A stretch of 64,000 bases of DNA. Source: Brevibacillus brevis. Lineage in GTDB: Bacteria > Bacillota > Bacilli > Brevibacillales > Brevibacillaceae. Below are positions 16,697 to 26,330 of the stretch, in pieces. The position numbers and the translations under genes were made by a program. The stretch spans positions 6,055,001 through 6,119,000 of the forward strand of contig NZ_CP030117.1 in the NCBI RefSeq assembly GCF_001039275.2, in the 5' to 3' direction. Positions within the stretch are counted from its first letter, which is position 1; each line of letters begins with the position of its first letter. The notes below the pieces were generated by a model. That model did no database searches. It saw only the letters and a list, made by a program, of their open reading frames with translations, and had not been told where the DNA came from.

Positions 16697-18058
16697 TTAC
16701 ATGAAGATTGTCGGATCGCCTGCTTTTGCAGTCAGCCTTCCGTTTTCCATGATGCCCATTTTCTCCAGCCATTTTTCAAAATCAGGAGCAGGTCGCAGTC
16801 CCATCACTTCACGGAATGCCGCAATATCATGGAAGCTCGTCGATTGATAGTTGAGCATGACATCGTCTGCCATCGCTACGCCGATCACGAAGTTAACGCC
16901 TGCCGACGAGAGCAAAATCCCGAGATTGTCCATATCGTTCTGATCGACCTTCATGTGGTTCGTGTAGCATACGTCACAGCCCATCGGCAAACCGTGCATT
17001 TTGCCCATGTAATGGTCTTCCAAGCCTGCACGGATTACTTGACGGCTATCGTACAAATACTCAGGTCCAATGAAGCCAACTACCGTGTTCACGATAAACG
17101 GATTGTACTTGCGAGCAAGTCCGTAGCAGCGCGCTTCCATTGTTACCTGGTCCATGCCGTGATGCGCCTCGGCAGACAGCTCTGAGCCTTGCCCTGTCTC
17201 GAAATACCAGAAGTTCGGTCCGTAGGAGGTGCCTTCTTTGCGCATCAGTTCATCTGCTTCATCCAGCAATGCTACATCAATACCAAATGCCTTGTTTCCT
17301 TTTTCACTACCCGCCAAACTTTGGAAGATCAAGTCTGCTGGTGCCCCATTACGGATGGCACGCATTTGCGTGGATACGTGAGCCAATACGCAGTTTTGCG
17401 TCGGGATGTCGAACTTGGTCATCACGTCTTTGGTCATGTTCAAAATATCCTTCACGCTGTCCGCTGTATCGATAACCGGGTTGATCCCGATTACCGCATC
17501 GCCGATACCGTAGCTCAATCCTTCGTACAGGGATGCCTTGATGCCTTGTACGTTATCGGATGGATGGTTCGGCTGTACACGAGAAGCCAATACACCTTTA
17601 TGACCGATTGCCGTGTTGGCATGCGTCACAACTTTGATCTTGGACGCAGCCGTGATCAAGTCCAGGTTGCTCATGAGCTTGGCAGTCGCTGCGATCATCT
17701 CACTGGACAAGCCGCGGCTGATTCGCTTGAGTTCATTGTCGCCTGCTTGATGGCTCAAAATGTACTCGCGCAGTTCAGCTACACTCCAGTTTTTGATTTC
17801 GCTGTAAATCTTTTCGTTGATGCCTTCTTCGATCACACGCGATACTTCGTCTTCTTCTGCCGGAACCATCGGATTGTTGCGGATATCCGCCAATGTCAGA
17901 TCAGCCAACACTTGCTTGGCAGCTACACGTTCCCGAGAATCAGCAGCAGCGATACCAGCCAACTGGTCGCCTGATTTATCTTCATTAGCCTTCGCGAAAA
18001 CCTCTTTCAAATCGCGAAATTGATAGGTCTGTCCAAGCACAGTCGTTTTCGTGTTCAT
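16697..18058 (-). CDS. eutB: Ethanolamine ammonia-lyase large subunit
   Basis: A 453-residue heavy chain carrying the TIM-barrel active site of ethanolamine ammonia-lyase. Landmarks are MSNLDL and KIKVVTHANTAIG, then PNHPSDN, EGLSYGIGDAVIGINPV, FETGQGSE and the C-terminal MGCDVCYTNHMKVDQND and GVNFVIGVAMADDVMLNYQ. Length and order are normal. The ATG at 18058 sits behind AAGGGGTGG. It follows eutA by 20 bases and precedes eutC, the standard order. It works inside the microcompartment with adenosylcobalamin, which must be supplied by functions not in this window. Confidence 0.97.
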   Translation of the reverse strand: MNTKTTVLGQTYQFRDLKEVFAKANEDKSGDQLAGIAAADSRERVAAKQVLADLTLADIRNNPMVPAEEDEVSRVIEEGINEKIYSEIKNWSVAELREYILSHQAGDNELKRISRGLSSEMIAATAKLMSNLDLITAASKIKVVTHANTAIGHKGVLASRVQPNHPSDNVQGIKASLYEGLSYGIGDAVIGINPVIDTADSVKDILNMTKDVMTKFDIPTQNCVLAHVSTQMRAIRNGAPADLIFQSLAGSEKGNKAFGIDVALLDEADELMRKEGTSYGPNFWYFETGQGSELSAEAHHGMDQVTMEARCYGLARKYNPFIVNTVVGFIGPEYLYDSRQVIRAGLEDHYMGKMHGLPMGCDVCYTNHMKVDQNDMDNLGILLSSAGVNFVIGVAMADDVMLNYQSTSFHDIAAFREVMGLRPAPDFEKWLEKMGIMENGRLTAKAGDPTIFM

Positions 18059-18078
18059 CACGTCCACCCCTTCTTACG

Positions 18079-19539
18079 TTACGGCCTTTCATCAAACGCC
18101 AGTGTTTTGACGACGACGGGAATAATCGTTCCCGAGATCGGTTCACCGAGATCGATGTAATCGCCGTATTCCACACGCACCTGATCGATGCAAATGATTT
18201 CCGGTGCCCCTTTGCAACGCAGCGCCAAGGCCTGCCCGAGCGCTTTCGCCATATCTGTTTCACAGATCACAACCATGGTTTGACTCTCGGGGAAGGTTGC
18301 CCGGTATTGCTCAGACAGCTCCTGGGACAGTGTCTGCAACAGAGCGTACGAGCAGTACCCGATGCCGGAGATCGCGAGTGCGAAAGGAATCCCTGTCGTT
18401 TTTTCAAACAGACGCTCACCCAGTTGGTAGATCGAAGCCACTTCCTGTCGCAGTCGTGTGGCATCTGCCAATTGTTCCTCGGTAAGCTCCAGCTTGAGAA
18501 TCGGTATATTTTTGATCGGCAACAGCTCCGGCTTGATATGCACGGTTGAACCACTAATCTCCGTACTCTGCATCCCCGCGCCAATTACCGTTGCCCGTAC
18601 CGTTTGATCCGGGTCTAGCCACTGTACCGGATACGTTCCTTTTTCGCGCTCCTGCTGGAGTACATATCCGAGCAGTGGGCCGAAATCACCGTATCGGCTC
18701 GCATCCGAAATATTTTGGACGGGAGGTCCGCTCATGAGTAGACCCACACCGCCTGAGACAGTCAATTCGCTAACAGGGATGGCATCGCGCAAATGCGGTC
18801 CCACTACGAGCAAGCCTGATACTTGGCGCTCTTTCCCCGTCAAATAATCCAGCATGCTGCGTCCCAACTGTCCGGCAACCTCTGTGAGCTGCGCGAATCC
18901 GATTTCCTGTCCGACTTGAATACGCAGTCCTTTTGCCGACAGCCATTGTTGAATGTTCGGCGACACGTATTGAACGACACCCTGCGGACTGAGACGGATC
19001 AGCCTTCCTCCGACGTGGAATGTAACCGTCGCAATCGCTCGGCCACGCTGGAAGTAGGCTGCATTCGCTGTTCCTCCGCCAATATCGACATTGACGATCA
19101 CACCCTGCATGGCTTGCGAGCGTTTTTCCGCACCCGCACCCTTGCCCGCCAGCACGCCTTCGAGGTCAGCACCTGCTGTCGCTACCACGAAATCCCCGGA
19201 GCGTTCAGCCAGCAGATGAACGATATGCTGTGCGTTCTTTTTGCTTGCTGTTTCTCCGGTAATGATGACCGCCCCAGACTTGATTTGAGACAAGCTGATC
19301 TGTGCCTTGTCGTACTCGGCTGCAAGAATCGCTCCGATTCCGTCAGCGTCGATTTCATCAAACCCGATGAGCGGTGTGGAATGTACTTCACTCGCATACA
19401 GCAATTGTCGCTCCACGATCTGATAACGAGGCAGCGAAAACGTGCTAGACATGCGACCCAATCGCAATCGGCTTACGATCATTTTGGTCGTGCTTGTTCC
19501 CACATCGATCCCGACGCTTTGGATCCATTGTTCGTCCAT
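18079..19539 (-). CDS. eutA: Ethanolamine ammonia-lyase reactivase
   Basis: A 486-residue member of the ASKHA ATPase fold that exchanges damaged cobalamin on EutBC. The phosphate-1 loop is IQSVGIDVGTSTTKMIVSRL near the start, with a second glycine-rich loop VNVDIGGGTANAA near residue 170 and AISGIGYCSYALLQ near 400. Start at 19539 behind AAGGAGGTTCAT. The gene is separated from eutV by a 142-base leader with a terminator and ANTAR-type hairpin, so eutABC expression is probably controlled by antitermination. It is the first of the eutA-eutB-eutC-mdh run. Confidence 0.93.
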   Translation of the reverse strand: MDEQWIQSVGIDVGTSTTKMIVSRLRLGRMSSTFSLPRYQIVERQLLYASEVHSTPLIGFDEIDADGIGAILAAEYDKAQISLSQIKSGAVIITGETASKKNAQHIVHLLAERSGDFVVATAGADLEGVLAGKGAGAEKRSQAMQGVIVNVDIGGGTANAAYFQRGRAIATVTFHVGGRLIRLSPQGVVQYVSPNIQQWLSAKGLRIQVGQEIGFAQLTEVAGQLGRSMLDYLTGKERQVSGLLVVGPHLRDAIPVSELTVSGGVGLLMSGPPVQNISDASRYGDFGPLLGYVLQQEREKGTYPVQWLDPDQTVRATVIGAGMQSTEISGSTVHIKPELLPIKNIPILKLELTEEQLADATRLRQEVASIYQLGERLFEKTTGIPFALAISGIGYCSYALLQTLSQELSEQYRATFPESQTMVVICETDMAKALGQALALRCKGAPEIICIDQVRVEYGDYIDLGEPISGTIIPVVVKTLAFDERP

Positions 19540-19581
19540 ATGAACCTCCTTGAACCATTGGCGTGTCAGACGGGCCTTACG

Positions 19582-19637
19582 AAAAAACGCTTGAACAGCC
19601 GGTTCCTTGCTCCCGGTCTGATTCAAGCGCCTTTGCT
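19582..19637 (-). promoter_or_regulatory. EutV-type antiterminator with leader terminator (eutA)
   Basis: On the minus strand a stem AGC-AAAGGC-GCT (19625-19637) shows the ANTAR hexaloop pattern with A at position 1 and G at position 4. It overlaps the 5' arm of a terminator: CGCTTGAATCAG pairs with CTGTTCAAGCG and is followed by six T residues (19582-19629). A second AGCAAGGAA motif lies in the terminator loop. This is the arrangement bound by EutV in Enterococcus and Listeria. Confidence 0.65.
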
Positions 19638-19681
19638 CTCTTCGTATCTACTTGTCACTGCTTTTTATGATAATGTCCGTA

Positions 19682-20272
19682 CTAGCCTTGCGTAAAAATG
19701 GCCTGCTCGCCCGACAGAATTTCCTCTGCCAGCTTCACAAGCGGCATGCGCCGTTGCATGCTTACTTGCTGCATCCATTTGTAAGCCGCATCCTCTTCCA
19801 AGGATAGGGCACTCATCAGCTTTCCTTTTGCCTTTTCCACTGCCTTGCGATCCTCAATCTTTTGCTTCAGATCATTTATATCCTTCTTCAGTGAAACGAC
19901 TTTTTCCTTTTGACTGAGTGCGATTTCTACTGCGGGAATCAAGTCATCCTCCGACACCGGCTTCACCAAGTAAGCCGTCACACCCGCTTTTCTGGCATCC
20001 TGGACGAGTTCCTTTTGGCTATAAGCCGTCAAAAGGAGAATGGAACTGTCTGAAAAGGAACGAATGATACTACTTGCCTTGATTCCATTCAAGACAGGCA
20101 TTTTCACATCCATGATAATCAGATCGGGCTTGTGACGATGGGCCTGTTCGACTGCCTCTTCTCCGTTTTTCGCCTCGGCAACCACTAAATACCCTTCATT
20201 TTCGAGCATCTCGCGCAAATCCATGCGAATAATCGGCTCGTCATCAACCACCATAATCTTCGGCTGTGTCAT
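19682..20272 (-). CDS. eutV: ANTAR antiterminator response regulator
   Basis: A 196-residue response regulator with an N-terminal receiver (phospho-acceptor D55 in DLIIMDVKMP, conserved T/K at LLLTAYS and LVKPVS) and a C-terminal ANTAR RNA-binding domain (about 128-188: EDRKAVEKAKGKLMSALSLE, AAYKWMQQVSMQRRMPLVKLAEEIL). Phosphorylated EutV binds paired hairpins in eut leader RNA and prevents termination. The start at 20272 behind AAAGGAGGATGAAG overlaps the eutW end by 29 bases. Two matching leaders are present in this locus, before eutA and before eutL. Confidence 0.93.
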   Translation of the reverse strand: MTQPKIMVVDDEPIIRMDLREMLENEGYLVVAEAKNGEEAVEQAHRHKPDLIIMDVKMPVLNGIKASSIIRSFSDSSILLLTAYSQKELVQDARKAGVTAYLVKPVSEDDLIPAVEIALSQKEKVVSLKKDINDLKQKIEDRKAVEKAKGKLMSALSLEEDAAYKWMQQVSMQRRMPLVKLAEEILSGEQAIFTQG

Positions 20273-21704
20273 CTTCATCCTCCTTTTGGATCGGATAGAG
20301 TATGGTAACCTCTGTTCCGTTCCCAGTGTTGCGGAAATGCATCGTGCCTTCGAGGTCTTCCCTGACCAGCGTATCGACAATTTTCAGGCCGAGATGGCCC
20401 TTTTTGTGGATTTGCTCCATGTCCTCGATGCCTACTCCGTCGTCTGTCACAGACAAACTAACGAAGTCCTCCTTGGCGACGAGTGCAATAGAGATTTTCC
20501 CTTCTTGCAGCTCATGAAAACCATGAATCATGCAATTTTGAATCAGCTCGGTGACGATCAAGGCAAACGATGTTGCTTTGTTGGACGGCAGATACACCGA
20601 TTCGCCCGTCACCACGACGTGTATAGCTTGCTCAGAACGCCTCATGGAAGAGACGATTATTTTCGATATTTTGGTTAAAATCTCTTTGAAGTCAATCTGC
20701 TCCAGACCATCCTGTGCCAAGTATTCGTGAATAATGGCGATGCTGTTGATGCGATTGATGCTTTCCCGGTATACCTTTTCAATCTCGTTGGACTGCGAAC
20801 GCCGCATTTGCAGGCGTAGCAGGCTAGAGATGGTTTGCAAATTGTTTTTGACCCGGTGGTGAATCTCTTTGATCACCGCGGATTTGATCATTAATTGCTT
20901 TTCTTTTTCCCGAATGTCCGATATGTCTCGCAGGAGAATGAATCCCCCAATGATGTCTTGCTTGCGGACGGACGAAACCGCTTTCATCATGATAAAATGC
21001 TTGCCTTTTGACAGCTCCTCCTGAATATAACCCCCGTTGCGTACAAAATTCTCCGGGGTAACTCTCCAGGAAAAAATACGTTCGATGCTCTCACCTTTTT
21101 CCGGCCGTTCAAAGCCAATCAAAGAGAGCAGCTTGTGGGCACGGCCATTGGCGTACGTGATAACCCCACTCTGATCAAACAAAATCATGCCCTCGTGCAA
21201 CAGCGACGAAATGGGCAGATCAGGCACAGCGAACTGGATGAGCGTCTCACTTAAATGCTCCGTTGTTTCCTTGAGCATTTCGACGTTCTTTTCCTGTTCC
21301 ACCTGTTTGGATATATCTTGTTCCGTTATCAAGGTCCCGATTGTTTTTCCAGCCGCATTCGTGATGGGTACGACACTTTGTCGCATCACGACCTGCTCCT
21401 GTGAAACCCCGCGTGAACCGATGACGGGCTTGCCTGTAGTCAGACAATACATAACGGCCGGCTCATTAATTGCCGTCGCCAAATGCCCTACGACCGATCC
21501 ACTGTACATAGAGCGTGCCGTACTCGGTGCAGCTTGTGCGACTACCATCGCAGCGCTCCGATCTACCGTCGGACAATCGATAAACATGTCCGCTTGAGAC
21601 AGATCAGCAAAAATCTGAAGCTTGGAAGCCAGATCCTCCACAATCCGAATGTCGTCATCACTCAACGTCGTGGACGCTTTGCACACTTCTCGTATTGATT
21701 GCAT
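20244..21704 (-). CDS. eutW: Ethanolamine sensor histidine kinase
   Basis: A 486-residue soluble kinase of the HisKA_2 (PdtaS-like) type. The N-terminal sensor half (1-140) resembles the GAF-like input of EutW, a PAS region follows (about 165-270), then the phospho-acceptor histidine in KEIHHRVKNNLQTISSLLRL and an HATPase domain with a variant N box and G box (VTDDGVGI, GHLGLKIV). No membrane segment. In Enterococcus the partner autophosphorylates in response to ethanolamine and phosphorylates EutV. It is translated just before eutV with overlap, so the pair is coupled. Confidence 0.9.
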   Translation of the reverse strand: MQSIREVCKASTTLSDDDIRIVEDLASKLQIFADLSQADMFIDCPTVDRSAAMVVAQAAPSTARSMYSGSVVGHLATAINEPAVMYCLTTGKPVIGSRGVSQEQVVMRQSVVPITNAAGKTIGTLITEQDISKQVEQEKNVEMLKETTEHLSETLIQFAVPDLPISSLLHEGMILFDQSGVITYANGRAHKLLSLIGFERPEKGESIERIFSWRVTPENFVRNGGYIQEELSKGKHFIMMKAVSSVRKQDIIGGFILLRDISDIREKEKQLMIKSAVIKEIHHRVKNNLQTISSLLRLQMRRSQSNEIEKVYRESINRINSIAIIHEYLAQDGLEQIDFKEILTKISKIIVSSMRRSEQAIHVVVTGESVYLPSNKATSFALIVTELIQNCMIHGFHELQEGKISIALVAKEDFVSLSVTDDGVGIEDMEQIHKKGHLGLKIVDTLVREDLEGTMHFRNTGNGTEVTILYPIQKEDEDDTAEDYGG

Positions 21705-21797
21705 GTGAACCTCTTTTCACCTGCTAGGAGTTGATATGACCTCATTTTCTCACAGACACGCTACGGCGGAAAGGGGTGTAATACTGGTTAATCTCGC

Positions 21798-22241
21798 TTA
21801 CTCGTTTACAATTTCTTGCAAATACGCTCGCAATTCTGATACTCCCTCACTTGTGAGCGAGGAGGTCCGGAAAATTTTTGCATTGCCGAGCGATTGACGC
21901 AGGAATTGTTCTGCCCTCTCTACATTTGCATCAGGATGATCCATTTTGGTAATGACCCCGATGCACGATTGCGGAAACCCTTGTGAAAAGCCAGGAGGGA
22001 AGTAATTGCGCTCCCTTGTTGCATCCTGCACCATCACAATGATCTTCGCCTCAAGAGAGGTGGCCATAAGCGTGCGGTAAAACATCGGGTTTTCGCTGTA
22101 CTCACCCGGAGTGTCAATCGCCCAGTCCCGATATTCGAGCGCTTGCGTCTTCCGGGCAGGCTGTTCGTCATTGAACAGCGCCCGCACCAGAGAAGACTTT
22201 CCTGCTTCAATTGCACCGATAATCATTACACGACCGGTCAT
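21798..22241 (-). CDS. eutP: EutP/PduV-family GTPase-like protein
   Basis: A 147-residue small P-loop protein with Walker [10 protein letters not shown], a DTPGEY G3-like motif and a TKMDHP G4-like motif. In Salmonella EutP has been linked to acetate kinase activity; in PduV relatives to microcompartment positioning. Length is normal. It overlaps eutS by four bases (ATGA), so they are coupled. In this compact locus it could make ATP from the acetyl-phosphate produced by PduL. Confidence 0.88.
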   Translation of the reverse strand: MTGRVMIIGAIEAGKSSLVRALFNDEQPARKTQALEYRDWAIDTPGEYSENPMFYRTLMATSLEAKIIVMVQDATRERNYFPPGFSQGFPQSCIGVITKMDHPDANVERAEQFLRQSLGNAKIFRTSSLTSEGVSELRAYLQEIVNE

Positions 22242-22579
22242 GATTTCGTCACCAACGCCGGTGTAAACCGCAGTTTTTCGCTCAGCACCTGATTGACCGC
22301 CTCGACTGCCATCTCAACAGCGGATACATCTCCTACGACAATCAGTGAACCTGTAAAACGATCGAGAAACCCAAGCTCGACGCCAGCAGCCTTTGTCGCA
22401 ATATCCGCGGCAATAATGGCTGTTTCGGTAGGCGTCAAAGTCAAGATGCCGATTGCACCGGCCTCATTGATACCTAGCTTGGTATAGAGCATTGGGTCAG
22501 GGTTTGCGATTACATGAGCCAACGTGACCTGTTTCCCCGGTACGAATTCCTGGATGACTCGTGAACGTTCCTGTTCCAT
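22238..22579 (-). CDS. eutS: Microcompartment shell protein EutS
   Basis: A 113-residue circularly permuted BMC-H shell protein. The start [20 protein letters not shown] and the core LGILTLTP-like [20 protein letters not shown] match EutS/PduU, which form bent hexamers at shell edges. It lies between eutN and eutP. Confidence 0.93.
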   Translation of the reverse strand: MEQERSRVIQEFVPGKQVTLAHVIANPDPMLYTKLGINEAGAIGILTLTPTETAIIAADIATKAAGVELGFLDRFTGSLIVVGDVSAVEMAVEAVNQVLSEKLRFTPALVTKS

Positions 22580-22581
22580 TC

Positions 22582-22869
22582 CTATTCCTCTCTTCCTGCG
22601 GCACCCGGCACCTCAAACGAATCGACGATGCCTACGATGATCGCATCGATCGGCACACTGGTGCCGGAGAAAAGGATTCGGGCAGGCGTCCCACGAGAGA
22701 CGATAACCTGCTCCCCGATTCCCGCACCGATCCTGTCCGCTGCGATAACGGTTTGTCCGCCTTCTTCGCCACGCCAATCAATCGGCTGAACCACCATGAG
22801 CTTGAGATTTTCCATTCCTGCTTCTTTTTGCGTGGCCCAGACGCTGCCGATCACTTTTCCCAAAAACAT
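22582..22869 (-). CDS. eutN: Microcompartment vertex protein EutN
   Basis: A 95-residue BMC-P (EutN/CcmL) protein. [15 protein letters not shown] at the start, [30 protein letters not shown] and the C-terminal [14 protein letters not shown] are the family landmarks. Pentamers of this protein cap the vertices of the shell. It is followed two bases later by eutS. Confidence 0.95.
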   Translation of the reverse strand: MFLGKVIGSVWATQKEAGMENLKLMVVQPIDWRGEEGGQTVIAADRIGAGIGEQVIVSRGTPARILFSGTSVPIDAIIVGIVDSFEVPGAAGREE

Positions 22870-22873
22870 GCGA

Positions 22874-23707
22874 TCACCCTTTTCCTAAATAGCTGACCGT
22901 AATGCCGCGTTCTCTCATGCTGTCATAAGCAAGCGGAGAAACAATTGCACCTTTTTTCACGATCAAAGTCGTATCGCGAAGCTCAGGTTGAGATCTGATC
23001 CAATCCGCTGTCAACAGCTTCCCGGAAAAGACGGCTTCTTGCTCATCCAAAGGAGTCAATGTTGGTTGTTCTGTCTTGGTAGTCTCCACTTTTTGCAACT
23101 GAGACTTCAACTTGGAAACCACGCGATCAGCCAGACGGCGCTGCTCCGCAAACTCCACACCCAGCTCTTTCATGCTCTCAACGTGACGGTTGAACAGCTT
23201 TTCATAAGCAGGTGTCAGTGTCAATGTTTGCAGGGTACGACGGTCTGCGCGCTTGATTCCTGGCACATCGGAACCAGCGATGACGAATTTGCCTGTCACC
23301 AACGCGGAAAAGACGATTTCCGCTTTGATTGTTCCTTTTAGACCGGAAGCAATTCTCGCTGCATTATCCAAATCGATTTCAGGAATCACGATACCGACAT
23401 AATCTTTCGGCACTTCCAACGGGGCAGGAGCGTACTCATCTGCGGTAAGAATTTTGCCTGCTCCCCCACATTCGATCTTGTGCATGCCCAACCAAGAAGA
23501 GGTTTCTCCGTCCAGGAAGAGAATGTCATGGCAGATCCCGTGGTTTTTCAGTTGGATAAAATGATCCTGAAACGCCTCATGAGCCTGGCTGTCGCAAAAT
23601 ACGTACAGGACACGAGGCGCTGTGCTGCTTTGCTTTTCTGTATTCATCGATTGCAAAATTTCTTTTGTAATCGACGCCACCATTTCTCTGATGTCCATCA
23701 AGCTCAA
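22874..23707 (-). CDS. Eut-locus flavoprotein-like protein
   Basis: A 277-residue protein found in eut loci of Firmicutes. Residues 30-170 look like a flavoprotein-type alpha/beta domain (RVLYVFCDSQAHEAF, VGIVIPEIDLDNAARIA, GTIKAEIVFSALVTGKFVIA). A helical segment follows (about 175-220). The C-terminal 45 residues (FSGKLLTADWIRSQ... VKKGAIVSPLAYDSMRERG) resemble the short LPxxAxLTPSAxELLxxxxI segment found at the start of PduL here and in EutT. That shared piece may be a localisation or assembly module. It lies between pduL and eutN. The reaction is not known to me. Confidence 0.7.
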   Translation of the reverse strand: MSLMDIREMVASITKEILQSMNTEKQSSTAPRVLYVFCDSQAHEAFQDHFIQLKNHGICHDILFLDGETSSWLGMHKIECGGAGKILTADEYAPAPLEVPKDYVGIVIPEIDLDNAARIASGLKGTIKAEIVFSALVTGKFVIAGSDVPGIKRADRRTLQTLTLTPAYEKLFNRHVESMKELGVEFAEQRRLADRVVSKLKSQLQKVETTKTEQPTLTPLDEQEAVFSGKLLTADWIRSQPELRDTTLIVKKGAIVSPLAYDSMRERGITVSYLGKG

Positions 23708-23713
23708 CCTCCG

Positions 23714-24490
23714 TTAGCCGGAGTAAAATTGCCCGTTCTTGCCGATCACTTTTACCCGGTCGCCCGTTTTCAAATTAGCGGCATTTCCTTCATCCGTATC
23801 AACGTGGAAATCAAGTGCAAACTGCGGATGTACACGAACGACTACATCTGGATAGATGATAGGACGATCGCTTTGCGTTGCCAGGATCAGCGTATCGCCA
23901 TCCTTCACTTGATATTGCTCGGCATCTGCTGGGGACATATGAACGTGGCTCTTCGCTACGATTACGCCTTTGTCCATCACAACAGTCCCTTTTGCCGTTA
24001 CAAGTACCATACCTGGTGTTCCTTCAATATCTCCAGACATACGCACAGGTGCATGAACACCTACTGCAAAGCCGTCTGTTCTGGAAATTTCCACTTGTGT
24101 CGCGCCACGAGCTGGTCCCAAAACGCGAACCCCATGGATGCTGCCTTTTGGTCCCACGATGGTGACTGTTTCTTGGCAAGCAAACTGGCCCGGTTGCGAC
24201 AAATCACGCATTGGCGTCAATTGATGTCCGGCTCCGAAAAGCTTCTCGACATCTGCTTGCGACAAATGAATGTGACGGTTCGATACGCCCAAAGGAATTT
24301 CTCGCACTGCCTCGGCAGCTTGATTGGTGGAAGGCTGCTGGTTCTGATCAACTTGTTTCACTTGAATCCCTCTTCCTTTCAAGAAATCTGCCGCTGCTGG
24401 TGTTATTTTATCCCCTTTCTCAACGAGAAAGGGGTTTGGGATACCTGACTTATGCATCGCTCTCAAGGATGCTTCTGTAATCACTGCCAT
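23714..24490 (-). CDS. pduL: Phosphate acyltransferase (PduL/EutD type)
   Basis: A 258-residue PduL-family phosphotransacylase that converts acetyl-CoA and phosphate into acetyl-phosphate and CoA inside the compartment. Zinc ligands are visible in PLGVSNRHIHLS, KSHVHMS and the C-terminal FALDFHVDTDEGNA. Residues 1-45 form an extension (MAVITEASLRAMHKSG...KITPAAADFLKGRG) like the one at the end of the neighbouring flavoprotein-like gene; a linker (about 46-65) follows. The gene replaces the unrelated Pta-type EutD of enteric bacteria. It starts ten bases after eutM ends. Confidence 0.93.
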   Translation of the reverse strand: MAVITEASLRAMHKSGIPNPFLVEKGDKITPAAADFLKGRGIQVKQVDQNQQPSTNQAAEAVREIPLGVSNRHIHLSQADVEKLFGAGHQLTPMRDLSQPGQFACQETVTIVGPKGSIHGVRVLGPARGATQVEISRTDGFAVGVHAPVRMSGDIEGTPGMVLVTAKGTVVMDKGVIVAKSHVHMSPADAEQYQVKDGDTLILATQSDRPIIYPDVVVRVHPQFALDFHVDTDEGNAANLKTGDRVKVIGKNGQFYSG

Positions 24491-24499
24491 CGGGATTTA

Positions 24500-24787
24500 T
24501 TACCCTTCGAGTTTAGGCAGGATCAATTCAATGTCTCCATGAGGGCGTGGGATTACGTGTACAGATACGAGCTCTCCTACTTTTTCAGCAGCAGCGGCAC
24601 CTGCGTCTGTGGAAGCTTTTACTGCACCTACGTCACCACGTACCATAACAGTTACGAGACCGCCACCTACGTGTACTTTACCAATCAGTTTTACGTTTGC
24701 TGCTTTTACCATTGCGTCAGCAGCTTCAACTGCTCCGATCAAACCTTTTGTTTCTACCATTCCCAATGCGGACATTTCTCCAGCCAT
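24500..24787 (-). CDS. eutM: Major shell protein, BMC-H (EutM/PduA type)
   Basis: A 95-residue hexamer-forming shell protein ([20 protein letters not shown], then [20 protein letters not shown] and [11 protein letters not shown]). It matches EutM/PduA in length and sequence and forms the shell facets with a central pore for metabolites. It lies between eutE and pduL. Confidence 0.95.
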   Translation of the reverse strand: MAGEMSALGMVETKGLIGAVEAADAMVKAANVKLIGKVHVGGGLVTVMVRGDVGAVKASTDAGAAAAEKVGELVSVHVIPRPHGDIELILPKLEG

Positions 24788-24836
24788 TTTTGTATCCTCC
24801 TTAATTATATCTCCAAGATTTTAGTGTTTTACGACA

Positions 24837-26330
24837 TTAAGACGTCATTTCTGTTAACACGGATTTGATGATGTTCTTGATCTCATCACGGCTCAAGCCA
24901 ACGTTCATGGAAGAGACAGCCTGTAGGACAGCTTCTTCCGCTTGTGTCGCAGGAGCTTGTGGTGCTGGCGTTGATTGTGGCATTTCTTTGATACCAAATG
25001 CAACACGCTTGATGTTGAACATGTGCTTCGCACCGATGTTATCGGAAGTGATGTTGCCCCCTAAAGAACCGCATCCAAGTGTGAACGCTGGTTGTACGCC
25101 AGTCGTTGCACCAATTCCTCCGAAGGTCGTACCCGTATTTACCGGAATTCTGGATGCTGGCATTGCTTGACCATACGCTGCGATGACATTGTCATCCTGG
25201 GCGTGAATACCCGCTGTATGTCCAAGACCACCATGCTCCAGCAATTCGCGGCAACGAGCAAACGCTTCGCTGTCGCCTTGAACAGTGTAGAGGGCAAGAA
25301 CCGGAGCCAGTTTTTCAACGGACATCGGATATGCTTTACCTACATTGTTCTCCTCCGCAACCAGGACACGTGTATCAGCCGGGATAGTAATACCCGCCAT
25401 TTGAGCGATCACATGCGGGGAGCGGCCAACGATCTTCGCGTTCAACGAGCCGTTAATCGTGACGATGGCAGCTACCTTTTCCTTTTCTTGCTCGTTCAGG
25501 AAGTAGGCACCTTCACGCTTCAGGGCAGCAATCAATTGGTGTTTAGTGGATTCCTCCACTACCAATGCTTGCTCAGAAGCGCAGATCGTACCATAGTCAA
25601 ACGTTTTGCTCTGCACGATGCGCTTGGCAGCAGCAGCAAAATCCGCACTGTGGTGGATGTAGACCGGAACGTTACCAGGTCCCACACCATAAGCAGGCTT
25701 GCCGGAGCTGTATGCCGCACGTACCATCGGTGTTCCGCCAGTCGCGAGAATCAAATTGGTCAGCTTATGCTTCATCAATTCGTTTGTCGCTGGAAGCGTA
25801 GGCTTGGTAACGCAATGGATCAAGCCTTCTGGTGCTCCAGCCGCTACTGCCGCCTGTGCCATCAGTCGCGCTGCTTCCAGCGTGCACTTGGCTGCTGACG
25901 GATGCGGGCTGAAGACAATCGCATTTCTCGCCTTGAGGGAGACCATCGATTTATAGATAACCGTGGACGTCGGATTGGTGGAAGGCACGATACCAGCTAC
26001 GATACCGAATGGCTGCGCCACTTCCCATACCTTGTTCTCTTCGTCCTTACGGATGATGCCAACCGTTTTAACATCTTTCACAGATGCGTACACATCTTGA
26101 GCAGCAAACAGGTTTTTCATCCGTTTGTCCGGGATGTTACCAAAGCCTGTTTCTTCTACAGCCATTGCTGCCAGTCGATCTGCATGCTCCACACCCGCTT
26201 TGGACATGGCTTCGATGATTCTGTCGACTTGTTCTTGGCTGTAAGTAGCGAACTTGGCCTGTGCTTCCTTCGCTTGTGCGAGGTAGGTACGCACTTCCTG
26301 TATGGAATACAGATCAGCGTCGAGTGTCAT
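24837..26330 (-). CDS. eutE: Acetaldehyde dehydrogenase (CoA-acylating)
   Basis: A 497-residue aldehyde dehydrogenase that turns acetaldehyde, NAD and CoA into acetyl-CoA. Landmarks are GIVPSTNPTST, FSPHPSAAKCT, the LILATGG.PMVRAAYSSGKPAYGVGPGNVP region (in parts), and the catalytic cysteine in DYGTICASEQ. The last 45 residues are a Pro/Ala/Gln linker (STPAPQAPATQAEEA) and an amphipathic helix (SRDEIKNIIKSVLTEM), as in C-terminal encapsulation peptides. The N-terminus is also helical. It overlaps the stop of the upstream BMC gene by one base (TAATG). Confidence 0.95.
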   Translation of the reverse strand: MTLDADLYSIQEVRTYLAQAKEAQAKFATYSQEQVDRIIEAMSKAGVEHADRLAAMAVEETGFGNIPDKRMKNLFAAQDVYASVKDVKTVGIIRKDEENKVWEVAQPFGIVAGIVPSTNPTSTVIYKSMVSLKARNAIVFSPHPSAAKCTLEAARLMAQAAVAAGAPEGLIHCVTKPTLPATNELMKHKLTNLILATGGTPMVRAAYSSGKPAYGVGPGNVPVYIHHSADFAAAAKRIVQSKTFDYGTICASEQALVVEESTKHQLIAALKREGAYFLNEQEKEKVAAIVTINGSLNAKIVGRSPHVIAQMAGITIPADTRVLVAEENNVGKAYPMSVEKLAPVLALYTVQGDSEAFARCRELLEHGGLGHTAGIHAQDDNVIAAYGQAMPASRIPVNTGTTFGGIGATTGVQPAFTLGCGSLGGNITSDNIGAKHMFNIKRVAFGIKEMPQSTPAPQAPATQAEEAVLQAVSSMNVGLSRDEIKNIIKSVLTEMTS

